Shown here: piece after piece, positions 26,201-36,403 of the stretch
Layout: each line of letters starts with the position of its first letter
How positions within the stretch are numbered: position 1 is the first letter of the stretch
Source: Burhinus oedicnemus
Lineage: Eukaryota > Chordata > Aves > Charadriiformes > Burhinidae
Direction of reading: 5' to 3'
Length of the DNA: 64,000 bases
Assembly (NCBI GenBank): GCA_008921705.1
Contig: VFFE01009081.1
Location: 220,566-284,565, forward strand
Notes under the pieces: model-generated
What the model saw: only the letters and a program-made list of their open reading frames with translations
Database searches by the model: none
Told to the model about the DNA's origin: nothing
Program-made: the position numbers and the translations under genes

Positions 26201-29200
26201 CGTTCTAATGCAAGGCTATTTCTCTGCAGGAGTTATTCCTGATGAGACTAAGGCTTTGTCTCTCTTGGCACCAGCTAATGCTGTGGCAGGTCTGCTGCCT
26301 GGAGGCGGACTCCTGCCTACTCCCAACCCACTTTCTCAGGTAGGTTTTCCAGTTGGACTGAAGTCAAGGGAAACGATTACGTGTATTCTGTTACATGCTA
26401 ACTTACTTTCTGTTGTTTTTTGCAGGACAAATAGACTGATGTGCTAATGCTATTCCTAGAATGTTTTAGTTTGTACATCTTGATGGATCATTACAGCTAT
26501 CTGATACGAATTGTGGCAGAATGGTGATAAGTTGCTAGATGAGATACTTTTATTTCCCTAATATGATGCTTCTGGTACCTCAGGGGCCGTGTGTTTATAT
26601 CTGTCTCTCTCTTATCCCTCTTTTATCCATTGTACAGTTACAGACAGATTTGACAAGCAGGAGAGATCTCATAGATTTTAAATTTGTGAAGTTCAGGGAG
26701 CTGACATGCCATGGAGATACCTTCAATTAATACTCCAGCTGAGGGGAAAAAAATTGTAGCCTGTATTTCCCCGTTATCTAAATACACAAGAATTCGTGTG
26801 GAAGATGAACAGTAAGAATAACACATTGTGGAAAAAGTTTCAGTCAAAGCACATATCTTACTAGAGAACAGAGAATCAAAGTACAAGAAAAATTAATAAG
26901 AATAAAGCTTTATTAATTCTGCAGTTCTCAAATCTGCTTGTGCTTAGCTCTTCTTTGTGTAGCTTCTGTTCTGGTTTCTGATTGCGTGAAAGATACACTT
27001 GCTATTGAGTTGTTCAGAAGATCTTTTTAACCGTATGTAGAAGAAAAAGTCTGAAGTTTAACTTTGAAATTCAAGGGAAGGGATGGAAGAAACAAATACC
27101 ATCTTAAAGCCTTATTTCACCAAAAACTGTATGTATATAAATTCCTGCAAATGGTTTTTGAACCATCTTAATTTTAGTTCTATCACTGAATCCTAGCCTA
27201 CTCCCAAACCACTTAACGGTGGAATTTATTTAACACATCCACTTTATGGAAAATTGTGGTGGACGGTCATTTTTTTTCAAACACATCTTGAAATCTTGTT
27301 ATGTAGTTCCTTTTGACTGTTACTGGGAGTTGGGCATCTAACTCGGTAAAAACGCATTAGAGCTGTAGTTGATGTTCACAAAATCAGTGTGTGGGAGTGT
27401 GGCTTTTTCTTTGGAGACTACAGGGAGAAGCCTGCACAGTTTCAGGAGATCGGCTAACTGAAAAACTCATGGTCAAAAAGTGGAAGGTTCCTTGCTCTTG
27501 ACGCCATGCTCTTGCTGCTGCTTTTATGCTGGCTCTGGAGCTCATCAGGTCCTTTTGTGAATTACTGTGCTAGCTTGATGCAGACAGCACAAAAATAAGT
27601 TCTCTTGCGGCTCAGTGGGTTGAATTGGCTGACAAATGAGTCTCAGGTGCCAGAGCGGTCAGAAAGAGGAGGCAGTGAGAAGGAAGGAAGGGAGAGCAAG
27701 ACCTCATAGCAACAGCACGGCGTTCGATTAGCATAAGATCATGTGGGTTTTAGCACAGTCTGTGTTTTGTTTCAGCGTATGTTTTGATCGTCTCACTTCA
27801 AATGGCCAAAAAATGAGGTTCTTTTATGAAGCTTCTAGATTAATTTAAGGAATTCAGACCTATGCCATCATCCTACTTATTCTTCCAGTAGCTTTTCAAC
27901 CCATTTGCTGGTTTTAACCAAATTTGCAGGGATGTGAGAATATGATACTGTTTTTTAACACAAAACGTGTTAATTTCAATCCTAAATTGGTTTAGATATG
28001 TGGTAGTTGGCTCAGAAACGTAAAATGAATTTTCATTTTAACACTGGAAAAGAATTTAATTTTGTACTATTTCTTGAATGTTGTGGAATGCTTTACTTTA
28101 ATTCTTTGCACACACACCCCCCACCGCCCCCAGTTGGGATGCAGAGGAAACAGAATTTCGTTTTAGAATATAGGAAAAAAATCTTTCATATACTAAGCTT
28201 TGGAATACCTGAATAAGGAAAATTGAAATACTCTCACTGACCTTAGTATAATGTTTCCTGTAGCCAGAAGCCTAAGTAAAACCCAGTTGAAGTTTTCACA
28301 TGTCTAATGCTTGGGAATCTTGATCTAACAGCTTTTAATCAATTGACTATGGCTTTGTCTAATTGCTGTCTTTGTTACAGATTGGTGCTGTTCCTTTAGC
28401 TGCTTTAGGAGCTCCTGCTCTTGATCCTGCCCTAGCTGCTCTTGGGCTTCCTGGAGCAAACTTAAACTCTCAGGTATGTCACACATTCTAAAGTATTCTC
28501 TGTTGTCCCTAGCACATAGGTAGTTTGACTGGCATAGGTGATGCCCTTTCACCAGTATATTAAATAAGTAGCTGAAGATCTAGAAATGCTATACTTAAGT
28601 TTGAAGAAGTGTTACAAAATAGTACTTTTTATTAAAGGCTTAGCTCAATGTAGCCTGCACAGGGTGCTGGTGCTTTAAACTTGTTGTAGAACGCAGTCGT
28701 TATTCCTTGGCATAGCAGGTTTATATATGAACACTTTTCTTTTGCTACCGTCTTTTCTGTTTTAAAAGTAATTTTCATTTGTATCAGTTTAACGGCCACT
28801 GTCTGGAAAATTCAGTGATTGATTTTTCTGAGCACCTGCTTGGAATAAATAATATCTGCAGGAGTATCAAATACTGGAAGGACCCAAAAAATAATTTGGG
28901 ACTAGTAGTGAAGTATTTCAAATATGTGTTCAAGCTATGAACCTGTCTCGTACTTACAGTAGAAATAAAAATTGTTTTGACTTTTTAATTTTGTAGAAAA
29001 TACTGAGGAGACTTTGTTAGACTGTAGTCTTTTAAAACTGAATAAAAAAAGACTTTAAGTACTAAGTAATAGTGAGTAGAATATTGAGTTAATATTTAAG
29101 ATACAAGAACCAAATACTGTACAAAGAACATGTTTTACAGCTACAAGAAGTAGTAATAATTCAACGCATTGCTAAGAAATCCGTCATTTAACATTCTCTT

Positions 29201-32200
29201 CATGCCATGTGTAGTAACAAGCAAATAATGGTGATAAAGAAGTAACAAATGAAAAAAAGAAAAAGGCATTCTAAATGCATACTAGAAAAATATAAATTTG
29301 GTATGATGAAGGATTCTTTCCTTTGTCCATTAAGCCAGCTGATGATAACAAGCCGTTTGGGTTCAGCACATGGCTGCTTCTGTATAAAGAAAATTAGTTA
29401 GGACTAAACATTTCGTTGTTAATACACACTGGTACAGGAAGTGACCAATTGTAATAATATCTGGGTTTTCCTAAGAGCTGCAAAATATGGGCTTTTAGTG
29501 GAATTTTTAGAGTAAAGAAGCTTTTGCTTATTGTTTATAAATTGACAGTGAGGACTACCCATGGACAGGCAACACTAGTTCTCTAATGAGGTCTCTATTC
29601 TCTTGAAGTAACAGAAATAACCTGTAAATACCAGAAGTGTATTTTTATTTTGAAGTGCTTTGATTCTGTCCAGGAAAGGGCCTATGTTTGGCTGCTGTGG
29701 AAAAAAAAAAAGGTACCTGAGCACCACTGAAATGCGATGTTCACACCCTCACCATCATCCACAAGTTTTAAACCAGAACAACATGCCTTTTCGTCTGTAA
29801 CTTGTTTGGGGTGGCTTTTGTTTTGTTTTTTTCGTCTGTAGAGACTTTTTGCTTTAGCCACTGCTGAGGGTACATTCAAGGAAGATAATCTTCTTAAGCA
29901 TACACATCTTCCAACATAGTTTTAACTTTTTTTTTTTTTTTTTTTCCTGACAGTCTCTTGCAGCAGATCAACTACTAAAACTTATGAGCACAGTGGATCC
30001 AAAGTAAGCATCAATGTTTACAAATATTTATATTGCAATATACTTGATCTTGGGAACATCTGTCATGATTCAGTATCCAATCTTTGTCCTGCTGGATCTC
30101 ATTAAGGTTGAAGAAATCTAGTGTCTTGGGGATCTTGTGCAGACTCTTTTTCCTGTTAGAGAGAAGAGGGGGCAGAAATGAAGATTATTCAGCCTTGCAT
30201 CTGCAGGATAACACCAATTAAACTCTAGGATTTCATTTTGCTAGAGACAGAAACTCGTTTTTCCATATGCCATTTTTGTCACTTCTGTGTCCGCAATGTA
30301 AAGGTGTAGCTAGCACCTTCCATCCTGCTCATGGCAGGGGGGTTGGACTAGATGGCCTTTAAAGATCCCTTCCAACCCAAACTGTTCTATGATTCTATGG
30401 TTGAGAATGAGCCGGGACCACCAACTCTTGTAAGACACCAGTAAAAGAGTCTATGTAACAGCTGTGAGAAGGTAACAAAAGACAGCTTGTCTTACTACTT
30501 GGTAGAAAAAGGGAGCAAATAACAGTAAGCACAAGTATTTGCTAATTTTTATTTCAGTATTCAGAAAAAGGATAATTTTGTTAAAATAGTGTGTCATGGG
30601 GGACAGCAAGTAGGGAAAGACTGTAGCGCTTAGTGTGCTGTTAAGCTATTGGTAACAGTGCAATGGGATGACGAAAGCGTATGCCATAGAAAAAACCGTT
30701 AGACAAATTAGTAGATGAAAGGTGCACTAATGCAACGAAACCACATCTGGCTCAGAAAGCCCTTGTACTCTCTTTGGAGAGAATTCTTTCACCTCAGCTT
30801 CAGGAAGGCATATCAACGTGTGCTTGCTCTGCTGCTGTATTAGTTAAATAGACTTCTAACCCTGTTTGGCTGTTCCACTGTTTTTAAATTGTCAGAGCCA
30901 TCTGGTCTATACCAGGGGATAAAGCTATACATGTGCTCTATCTTTGGTTTTGGTACTGCTCTGGCATATTATTATCTATTTTAAGTTGACACTTCTGTAA
31001 GCAGGGAATGCCTAACTGATTGAACGAAATAACCCAAGATAATGGATGAGATCAACATCACTCAGGTATATTTTGTATCCCTGGTTGGCTTCAAAGCCAC
31101 TTTGTAGAACACATCTTCTGAGCTTCAAATTTCATCACCGTTTATAGGCTTCTCAGTATGGCTTATAAAAATGGAAACAGACTTTCTACTGTATGATATA
31201 CTGTTTTCTGTGGAGTTGCTCTTTCAGGTAGCGAGAATTGAAATTGTGTTGTACAAAAACGTTCTGAACAGTATCACTAGAAACATACCTGTGCAAGACA
31301 ACACAAACTTTCCTGCTATTTACAGTTTACTGGAATTCTAAGAGCTGTATGTGCTGGTGTCTTGTGACACCGTTTTCAGCACAGATACACATCTTGGATG
31401 TACTACTGTGTTACCTGACTGGTGACAAAATGCAGGCAGATTCTGATTCACTTGGATCAGTCACTTTGAATAGGCTGCAAACTGACAATGGAAGCATGTA
31501 TTTCTTGGATTCATCAACAGTGAATTTCTAAAATTCTTTTTTATTTACCAGGTTGAACCATGTAGCTGCAGGTCTTGTTTCACCAAGTCTGAAATCAGAT
31601 ACCTCCAGTAAAGAAATAGAAGAAGCTATGAAAAGAGTACGAGAAGCACAGTCACTAATTTCTGCTGCTATAGAGCCAGGTAATTTTAAATCATAGAATA
31701 CCTCATTCAATTCAAGATGGAGTTTTGACACAGTATATGATAAAAGCTAATGGTCTGCAAAATATTAGCTTAATGCTTTCAAGTTCTGTCGTGACTTAAT
31801 TTATAGTTGACAGTTTTTTGGTTGTCCTACAGTGTGCATACTGCATGTGTCCTCCAGAATGATGCAGGGAATTAGTCATCTGTTGTTTTTCCTGAAATCC
31901 GCTTGATTTGAAGATTGCAAATGCTTGGGCGTCCCCTGATGGAAGTCCGTGCTGCCATCTCTCAGATTCCATTGGAAACAGCAAGTGGCTTAACCACTTG
32001 ACATCCTAGTGATGTTTGTTCTTGGGGATGATTTCCTTTCTTGTAATTCCTAATCTGTAGAAGCTTGTAAATAATTTCTTTTTTTTTGTAGCTTATATCA
32101 GTAGATTTTTATTTTGGAGCAAGATGCAGCAGTTCTTCCACAAATGTCCAGTCCACCAGATCTGAGCAGCAGTAACCTGGAACACTGAAAATATAGTTTT

Positions 32201-35200
32201 ATAGCCTCCTGACCATTTTCAGGAAAGAGTGGAGCTCTTGTTCTTTTATTACACCAGAAAAATATGCCGATTGTTTTGCTTGAGGCTTTTTGTGGGAAAT
32301 TCAAAACAGTAATTTGAGAGATTCTTTAGCTCTTCACAAAATGGCAGAGATTCTGAGATTTTAACAAGACTTTCCATTGCCCTGCAGCTGTCATCTTTTA
32401 ACTGACTTAAATTAAACATTTTCTGAATTTTGACTTCTTCAGTTTTGCATAAAATTTTACGTTGGTTTTATGCCACATACGTGTCTTTGTCATGTGTTCA
32501 TTCTTTGTGTCATCTTTTGAGGAAAAGGACACATAAGCCTTAATTTCAAATGTCAAAATATTCTTTAGGTTTTCTTTCTCTCATTTATATCTAATATGAA
32601 GCTCGCCTTCCTTTGCTATATAAAATCTTCTTGAATACTAAGACAACATTGGGTTTTTTACTATTTTCCTTTTTAACTCCAGACAAAAAAGATGAAAAAC
32701 GAAGGCATTCAAGGTCAAGGTCACGCTCAAGGAGGAGGAGAACACCTTCTTCATCTAGACACAGGTAGTTAGCTTATTTGCTTTAAAAAAAAAACCAAGA
32801 AAACGCCCATAGCTGAAACAATTCCTTCAAAAATACTTCTTGGAAGTGACACTTCCCTCGTGGAAGCTGACAGATGGAAGAATACAAATGGCTGAAGAAA
32901 GCCAAGGCTTGTTTGGCTAGAGTGTAGCGTGAGATGGAGGCCTACCTCTGCTTTTGTAGAATGGGTGGAAGAGAGATGATTGCAAAAAATATCTTAAAAT
33001 ACAGCAGGAAGAACTTCAGGACACCTAATCTTAGCGGTGTTTGGATTTTATTTAACAATAAATTGTTTCTTGTATCAGAGAAGAAACACCTTAGCACAGA
33101 GCCTTGGTTTTAGGCAGCCCTCACTACTATGAACACTTAAGCCATTGTAGGATTCCCATTTTAAATAAACTGTTGGGCTGTTTGTTTCTACTATGTGCAG
33201 CAAATTCAGCTTAATGCAGGTATCTGGGACAAAAGTTTTTCCAGCGTTTTCTAGGTTACGATTTACTTGGAGATCGGGTCTGTTCGGGTATCCTGACTAG
33301 AGATCTTAAAATCGTCCTACCCAAACCGAAAGACGTAGGGCTGTCTTACGCTGTTTGTTGGCTTGTCAGCTCCAATGAGACAGTGCGTGCCAGTGGTCTG
33401 TGCAAAGCCATTTTAACTGCGGCCTTCCCGTTTGTACTTCTTTGCTGTGGCATAGTCAGTAATTGGCTTGTATTCCGTTTAGTGTTCCAAAAATTTCTTC
33501 ACGTTTCAGCATGACTTCCCAGTTTTCCTCTACAATAGGACTGATGTTTTCTTACTTACAAGGAGAGCACTAAGGGAGCTGATTGAAGCATCATCGTTCT
33601 TTCACATCTAGCTTTTGTGCGCTCACTCTTTTGATTTCCTTGGCAGACTCAATGTGACTCCTTTGCTGTTTTCTATATTCTTTTTCCTGTTTTCTGTATC
33701 ATTGTGCATTACAATACCATTAGCACTGAGCAGATAGATTCTGAATAATATATCACAATTTCATATATTTAACTCCCATGTACAATGTGTTACTGGTAGA
33801 CGGTCGAGAAGCAGATCAAGGAGAAGGTCCCATTCAAAATCAAGAAGCAGGAGGCGATCTAAAAGTCCAAGGCGAAGAAGATCTCATTCCAGAGAGAGAA
33901 GCAGAAGGTCTAGGAGCACATCCAAAACCAGGTAATTGCTTCAGTAAATCTGTGCTATTTGCTGGAAATTAGATTTTGGTGCTTAATTAAAAAAAAACAA
34001 AACACAACAAACAAACAAAAAAACAAACCACCAAAGCAGGAAAAAAACAACCTGCCAAACAAAAAACTTAGGGCAAAATGAACTAGTGGCTCTTTTTAAA
34101 GTCGTAGTCTCTTGTAATGTCTTACAGAATTATATTGCACTTGCCCTGTATGTGTGCACAGTTAGTTACATGAAAACATGTAACGTGCTTTTCCTAGGAG
34201 TCAGTAGATGCCGCAGGCATTAGCTGAATTGCTCAGTAGCTGTCTTTGGAAAGCAGAAAGTGTGAGCATCTACACTCACAGATTTTGTGCTGTTTGTACA
34301 CAGAAGCTGTAAAAGCGCTGTTCTTTTATTTTGCTGTAGATAATTGTAATCTTTGTTTCCATTAATACCATGTGACTGACCCCAGAAATGCTAAACAGTA
34401 TACGCCATCCAGTGTAGTTACCATGTCTTCATTCATCTTCCTATATAGCAAAAGTAGTGAATGCTATTTGACTAGTTTGAAAATGACTTAAACTTAACAT
34501 CTGTATTTTACTAAAAGGGACAAAAAGAAGGAAGAGAAAGAAAAGAAACGTTCTAAAACTCCCCCCAAAAGCTACAGCACAACTAGACGGTCAAGAAGCA
34601 CAAGCAGGTACAGTAACTTGAAGGTTTTCCTTGGTCTCTGTTTCCAGCATGCTTTAGCCGCGTTAATAGAAAGACCCTTCTTGTACGTAATAGGATGATG
34701 ATTCAGTTGTGGACATATTGGGTATATGCACAAATTCATGTATACTCTCTCTGCCTGTGTCTGTAAGATGCTTTATTTTTTTCCCTGATACTGTAATTTT
34801 CTGCAGGTATTGTTTGGGCTTAGAATAGTTTCTACTTTCTCTGTATGGAGGAGAGTATGATGCTTTGAGGTCACTGTTAAACTCTTTCCTGATTTATGGA
34901 ATAAATATATGGAAAACGTGTGCCATTCTCTTTTAAAAATCTTCCAAAATTAACTTGCATTATTAACAAGAACAAACTGTTTTGTTTCTATTTGCAAGAA
35001 GAGTCAGCCTCCTTAATACGGTCTAAGCTAGCGATTTGTTCATGAAGGTGGAGGTAGAACAGGATACAGCTTCACTCTGCTCATGAGCAGCTGTGGGGAC
35101 TTCGCAGTACTGCTAATAGTAAATAGCCGTTTTCAGCTATACATATTTACTACCTTTTGAGCCATGAACAAAAAAAAAACAAACCAAAACAAAAAACAAC

Positions 35201-36403
35201 CAGCTTTGATCTCTTTTTCCTGCAGAGAAAGACGACGTAGAAGAAGCAGGAGTGGATCACGGTCACCTAAAAAGCCCAGGTCTCCTAAAAGGAAAATGTC
35301 CCGGTCCCCATCTCCAAGAAGGTCAGTCAGCCTCTTGGCTGAAAAACCCCCCCCGATAAGGTGTCTGGGTGGAAAGTTCCCAAGACGCGAACTCTAGCAA
35401 AGGTCACAGGGGGGTTCTTTTGAAGATGGTGTGCGTTTGGCTTGTGTCTTATACCTAGCCCATAGGTTGACTTCTTGAGAGAGAGACAGAGAGAGGATCT
35501 CTGCTGCCTGCTACTGCTTTTAGTACCAGTTAATCTGCTTCAAGCATAGAGCTTCTCTGTTAGTGCCCAAGAACTCCAGATGTGAGGTGTTCCAGGGATC
35601 AGGAGTGGGAGAGACGCAGAGTTCCCAGCTCTCTACAATAGGAATCAAATGACTTTTGGGTGGGCCTGGGCATTTTGTGGTCCTTGCTCCCTAAACGGGG
35701 ACCTCAAGGCGTTCCTTCATAAAACACTGTAGTGGTGCTGTTCTTAACATGGTGTTTCTTGGACTTCCCTTCGTGGGAGCTAAGGAATCGGGATGCTTGG
35801 TTATTTTCTGAAAGTGAATGGTGTATCGTAGTTGCACACAGCTAATTCTCCGTTTAGATTTGTAATGAACTATGGGTCACAGTCTGGATGTGGTCTGCGT
35901 TCTAGTTACGGAATGGTGTGATTGTGATTTTCATTCTTCTACATACTTTATCATTGTAGACATAAAAAGGAAAAAAAGAAGGATAAAGACAAGGAGAGAA
36001 GTAGAGATGAGAGGGAGCGGTCAACAAGCAAGAAAAAAAAAAGCAAAGACAAAGAGAAGGATCGAGAACGAAAATCCGAGAGCGATAAAGATGTGAAAGT
36101 ATGTTTAAAAACCTGTTTAACGTCACTGCCTGTACTGTAGTATTAACCTTAAACAGGGGCTTTGAAAGCAAGTTTTACCTGGGTTTTTTTTTTATCTCGG
36201 CGAAGCAGGTCACAAGGGATTATGATGAAGAAGAACAAGGATATGACAGCGAGAAGGAGAAAAAGGAGGAAAAGAAAATGGCAGAGTCTTCCTCCCCTAA
36301 AGTAAAGGAGTCTGCCGCCGATAAAGGAAGTGGAGATTCAGCCAGGGAATCCAAAGTAAACGGGGATGATCACCATGAAGAGGACATGGATATGAGTGAC
36401 TGA
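17104..36403 (+). CDS. SRSF11: SRSF11 (p54), arginine/serine-rich splicing factor 11, complete
   Basis: Twelve coding exons join in phase: 17104-17231, 22100-22233, 26230-26339, 28381-28473, 29954-30003, 31552-31679, 32683-32764, 33800-33931, 34518-34607, 35226-35321, 35960-36098 and 36206-36403. They total 459 residues plus stop; human is 484. Residues 8-90 form the divergent RRM (RNP2-like VIQVTNVS, RNP1-like RVCFVKFH). An Ala/Leu/Pro-rich segment (PANAVAGLLPGGGLLPTPNP) follows, then a charged helix (SSKEIEEAMKRVREAQSLIS), RS/KR-rich domains from exons 7-11, and an acidic tail ending HHEEDMDMSD. SR-related nuclear factors like this act in splice-site choice; human SRSF11 has been linked to neuronal microexon inclusion and telomerase recruitment. 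The start at 17104 is the only ATG in frame for 765 nt upstream and has a G at -3 and +4. The human Gly-rich N-terminal extension is absent. Confidence 0.97.
17232..22099 (+). other. SRSF11: SRSF11 intron 1
   Basis: A 4.9 kb intron that starts inside the CpG island and then becomes AT-rich. No recognisable transposable element or exon was seen. A poly(T) stretch followed by aatttagg near 18078-18096 resembles an acceptor but opens no supported exon. Confidence 0.8.
22100..22233 (+). CDS. SRSF11: SRSF11 coding exon 2
   Basis: 134 nt encoding DSPLPVSSRVCFVKFHDPDS, VVAQHLTNTVFVDRALIVVP and YAE, the second half of the RRM including the RNP1-like strand. The acceptor is CTTTTTCAG and the donor GAAG|GTTTGT. 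Phase is 2 in, 1 out. Confidence 0.97.
22234..26229 (+). other. SRSF11: SRSF11 intron 2
   Basis: A 4.0 kb AT-rich intron. No exon, RNA gene or transposable element was recognised. Short open frames here have no recognisable similarity. Confidence 0.8.
26230..26339 (+). CDS. SRSF11: SRSF11 coding exon 3
   Basis: 110 nt encoding VIPDETKALSLLAPANAVAG and LLPGGGLLPTPNPLSQ. The acceptor is TCTCTGCAG and the donor CAG|GTAGGT. It ends in phase 0. Confidence 0.97.
26340..28380 (+). other. SRSF11: SRSF11 intron 3
   Basis: A 2.0 kb intron with no supported feature. Confidence 0.8.
28381..28473 (+). CDS. SRSF11: SRSF11 coding exon 4
   Basis: A symmetrical 93-nt exon (phase 0-0) encoding IGAVPLAALGAPALDPALAA and LGLPGANLNSQ, an Ala/Leu-rich linker. 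It could be skipped without a frameshift. The acceptor is TTTGTTACAG and the donor CAG|GTATGT. Confidence 0.97.
29927..29945. repeat. Poly(T)19 in the acceptor of SRSF11 exon 5
   Basis: Nineteen T residues form the polypyrimidine tract before CCTGACAG|TCTCTT. Confidence 0.9.
29954..30003 (+). CDS. SRSF11: SRSF11 coding exon 5
   Basis: A 50-nt exon encoding SLAADQLLKLMSTVDP plus two bases of a Lys codon. The donor is AAA|GTAAGC. Skipping it would shift the frame. Confidence 0.96.
30004..31551 (+). other. SRSF11: SRSF11 intron 5
   Basis: A 1.5 kb intron whose only recognised element is a 72-bp CR1 3' end at 30328-30399. Confidence 0.8.
30328..30399 (+). mobile_element. Short CR1 3'-end fragment
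   Basis: About 72 bp of a plus-strand CR1 3' terminus: ggggttggactagatggcct, then cccttccaacccaaactgtt, ending in two copies of the ATTCTATG-type repeat (ctatgattctatg). It is extremely 5'-truncated, as is common for CR1. Confidence 0.9.
31552..31679 (+). CDS. SRSF11: SRSF11 coding exon 6
   Basis: 128 nt encoding LNHVAAGLVSPSLKSDTSSK and EIEEAMKRVREAQSLISAAI, a charged predicted helix before the RS domain. The acceptor is TTATTTACCAG and the donor CCAG|GTAATT. Phase is 2 in, 1 out. Confidence 0.97.
31680..32682 (+). other. SRSF11: SRSF11 intron 6
   Basis: A 1.0 kb intron. It contains a strong acceptor-like signal, ttctttttttttgtag, ending at 32091. No coding exon is required here; a possible cryptic or poison exon is discussed in the findings. 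Confidence 0.75.
32683..32764 (+). CDS. SRSF11: SRSF11 coding exon 7 (start of RS domain)
   Basis: 82 nt encoding DKKDEKRRHSRSRSRSRRRR and TPSSSRH. The acceptor is TTTAACTCCAG and the donor CAG|GTAGTT. Phase is 1 in, 2 out. Confidence 0.96.
32765..33799 (+). other. SRSF11: SRSF11 intron 7, with a CpG-retaining block
   Basis: A 1.0 kb intron. Its first half has few CpGs (about four in 475 bp). Positions 33245-33502 hold 13 CpGs at under 50% GC, close to the number expected without CpG decay, which suggests constraint. Just upstream, 33201-33219 is flanked by good splice-site matches. Confidence 0.7.
33800..33931 (+). CDS. SRSF11: SRSF11 coding exon 8 (RS domain)
   Basis: A 132-nt exon (phase 2-2) encoding RSRSRSRRRSHSKSRSRRRS, KSPRRRRSHSRERSRRSRST and SKT. 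Dense SR/RS dipeptides are expected substrates for SRPK/CLK kinases. It is a multiple of three, so skipping keeps the frame. Confidence 0.96.
33985..34075. repeat. A/C-rich low-complexity tract
   Basis: Irregular aaac/aaaac repeats in the 5' part of SRSF11 intron 8. It is simple sequence with no coding capacity. Confidence 0.75.
34518..34607 (+). CDS. SRSF11: SRSF11 coding exon 9
   Basis: A 90-nt exon (phase 2-2) encoding DKKKEEKEKKRSKTPPKSYS and TTRRSRSTS. The acceptor ACTAAAAG has almost no pyrimidine tract and the donor is CAG|GTACAG, so regulated inclusion is plausible. Confidence 0.95.
35226..35321 (+). CDS. SRSF11: SRSF11 coding exon 10
   Basis: A 96-nt exon (phase 2-2) encoding ERRRRRSRSGSRSPKKPRSP and KRKMSRSPSPR. 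The acceptor is TTTTTCCTGCAG and the donor AAG|GTCAGT. Confidence 0.96.
35960..36098 (+). CDS. SRSF11: SRSF11 coding exon 11 (Lys/Asp/Glu-rich)
   Basis: 139 nt encoding HKKEKKKDKDKERSRDERER, STSKKKKSKDKEKDRERKSE and SDKDVK, a mixed-charge segment. The acceptor is TCATTGTAG and the donor AAA|GTATGT. Phase is 2 in, 0 out. The following intron is only 107 nt. Confidence 0.96.
36206..36403 (+). CDS. SRSF11: SRSF11 last coding exon, NAGNAG acceptor
   Basis: It encodes QVTRDYDEEEQGYDSEKEKK, a Ser/Lys-rich stretch, then KVNGDDHHEEDMDMSD and the stop TGA at 36401-36403. The acceptor reads CGAAG|CAG|GTC. Use of the first AG adds Gln (start 36206) and use of the second removes it (start 36209). The Gln form matches the protein I recall. 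Confidence 0.95.
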   Translation, partial: QVTRDYDEEEQGYDSEKEKKEEKKMAESSSPKVKESAADKGSGDSARESKVNGDDHHEEDMDMSD

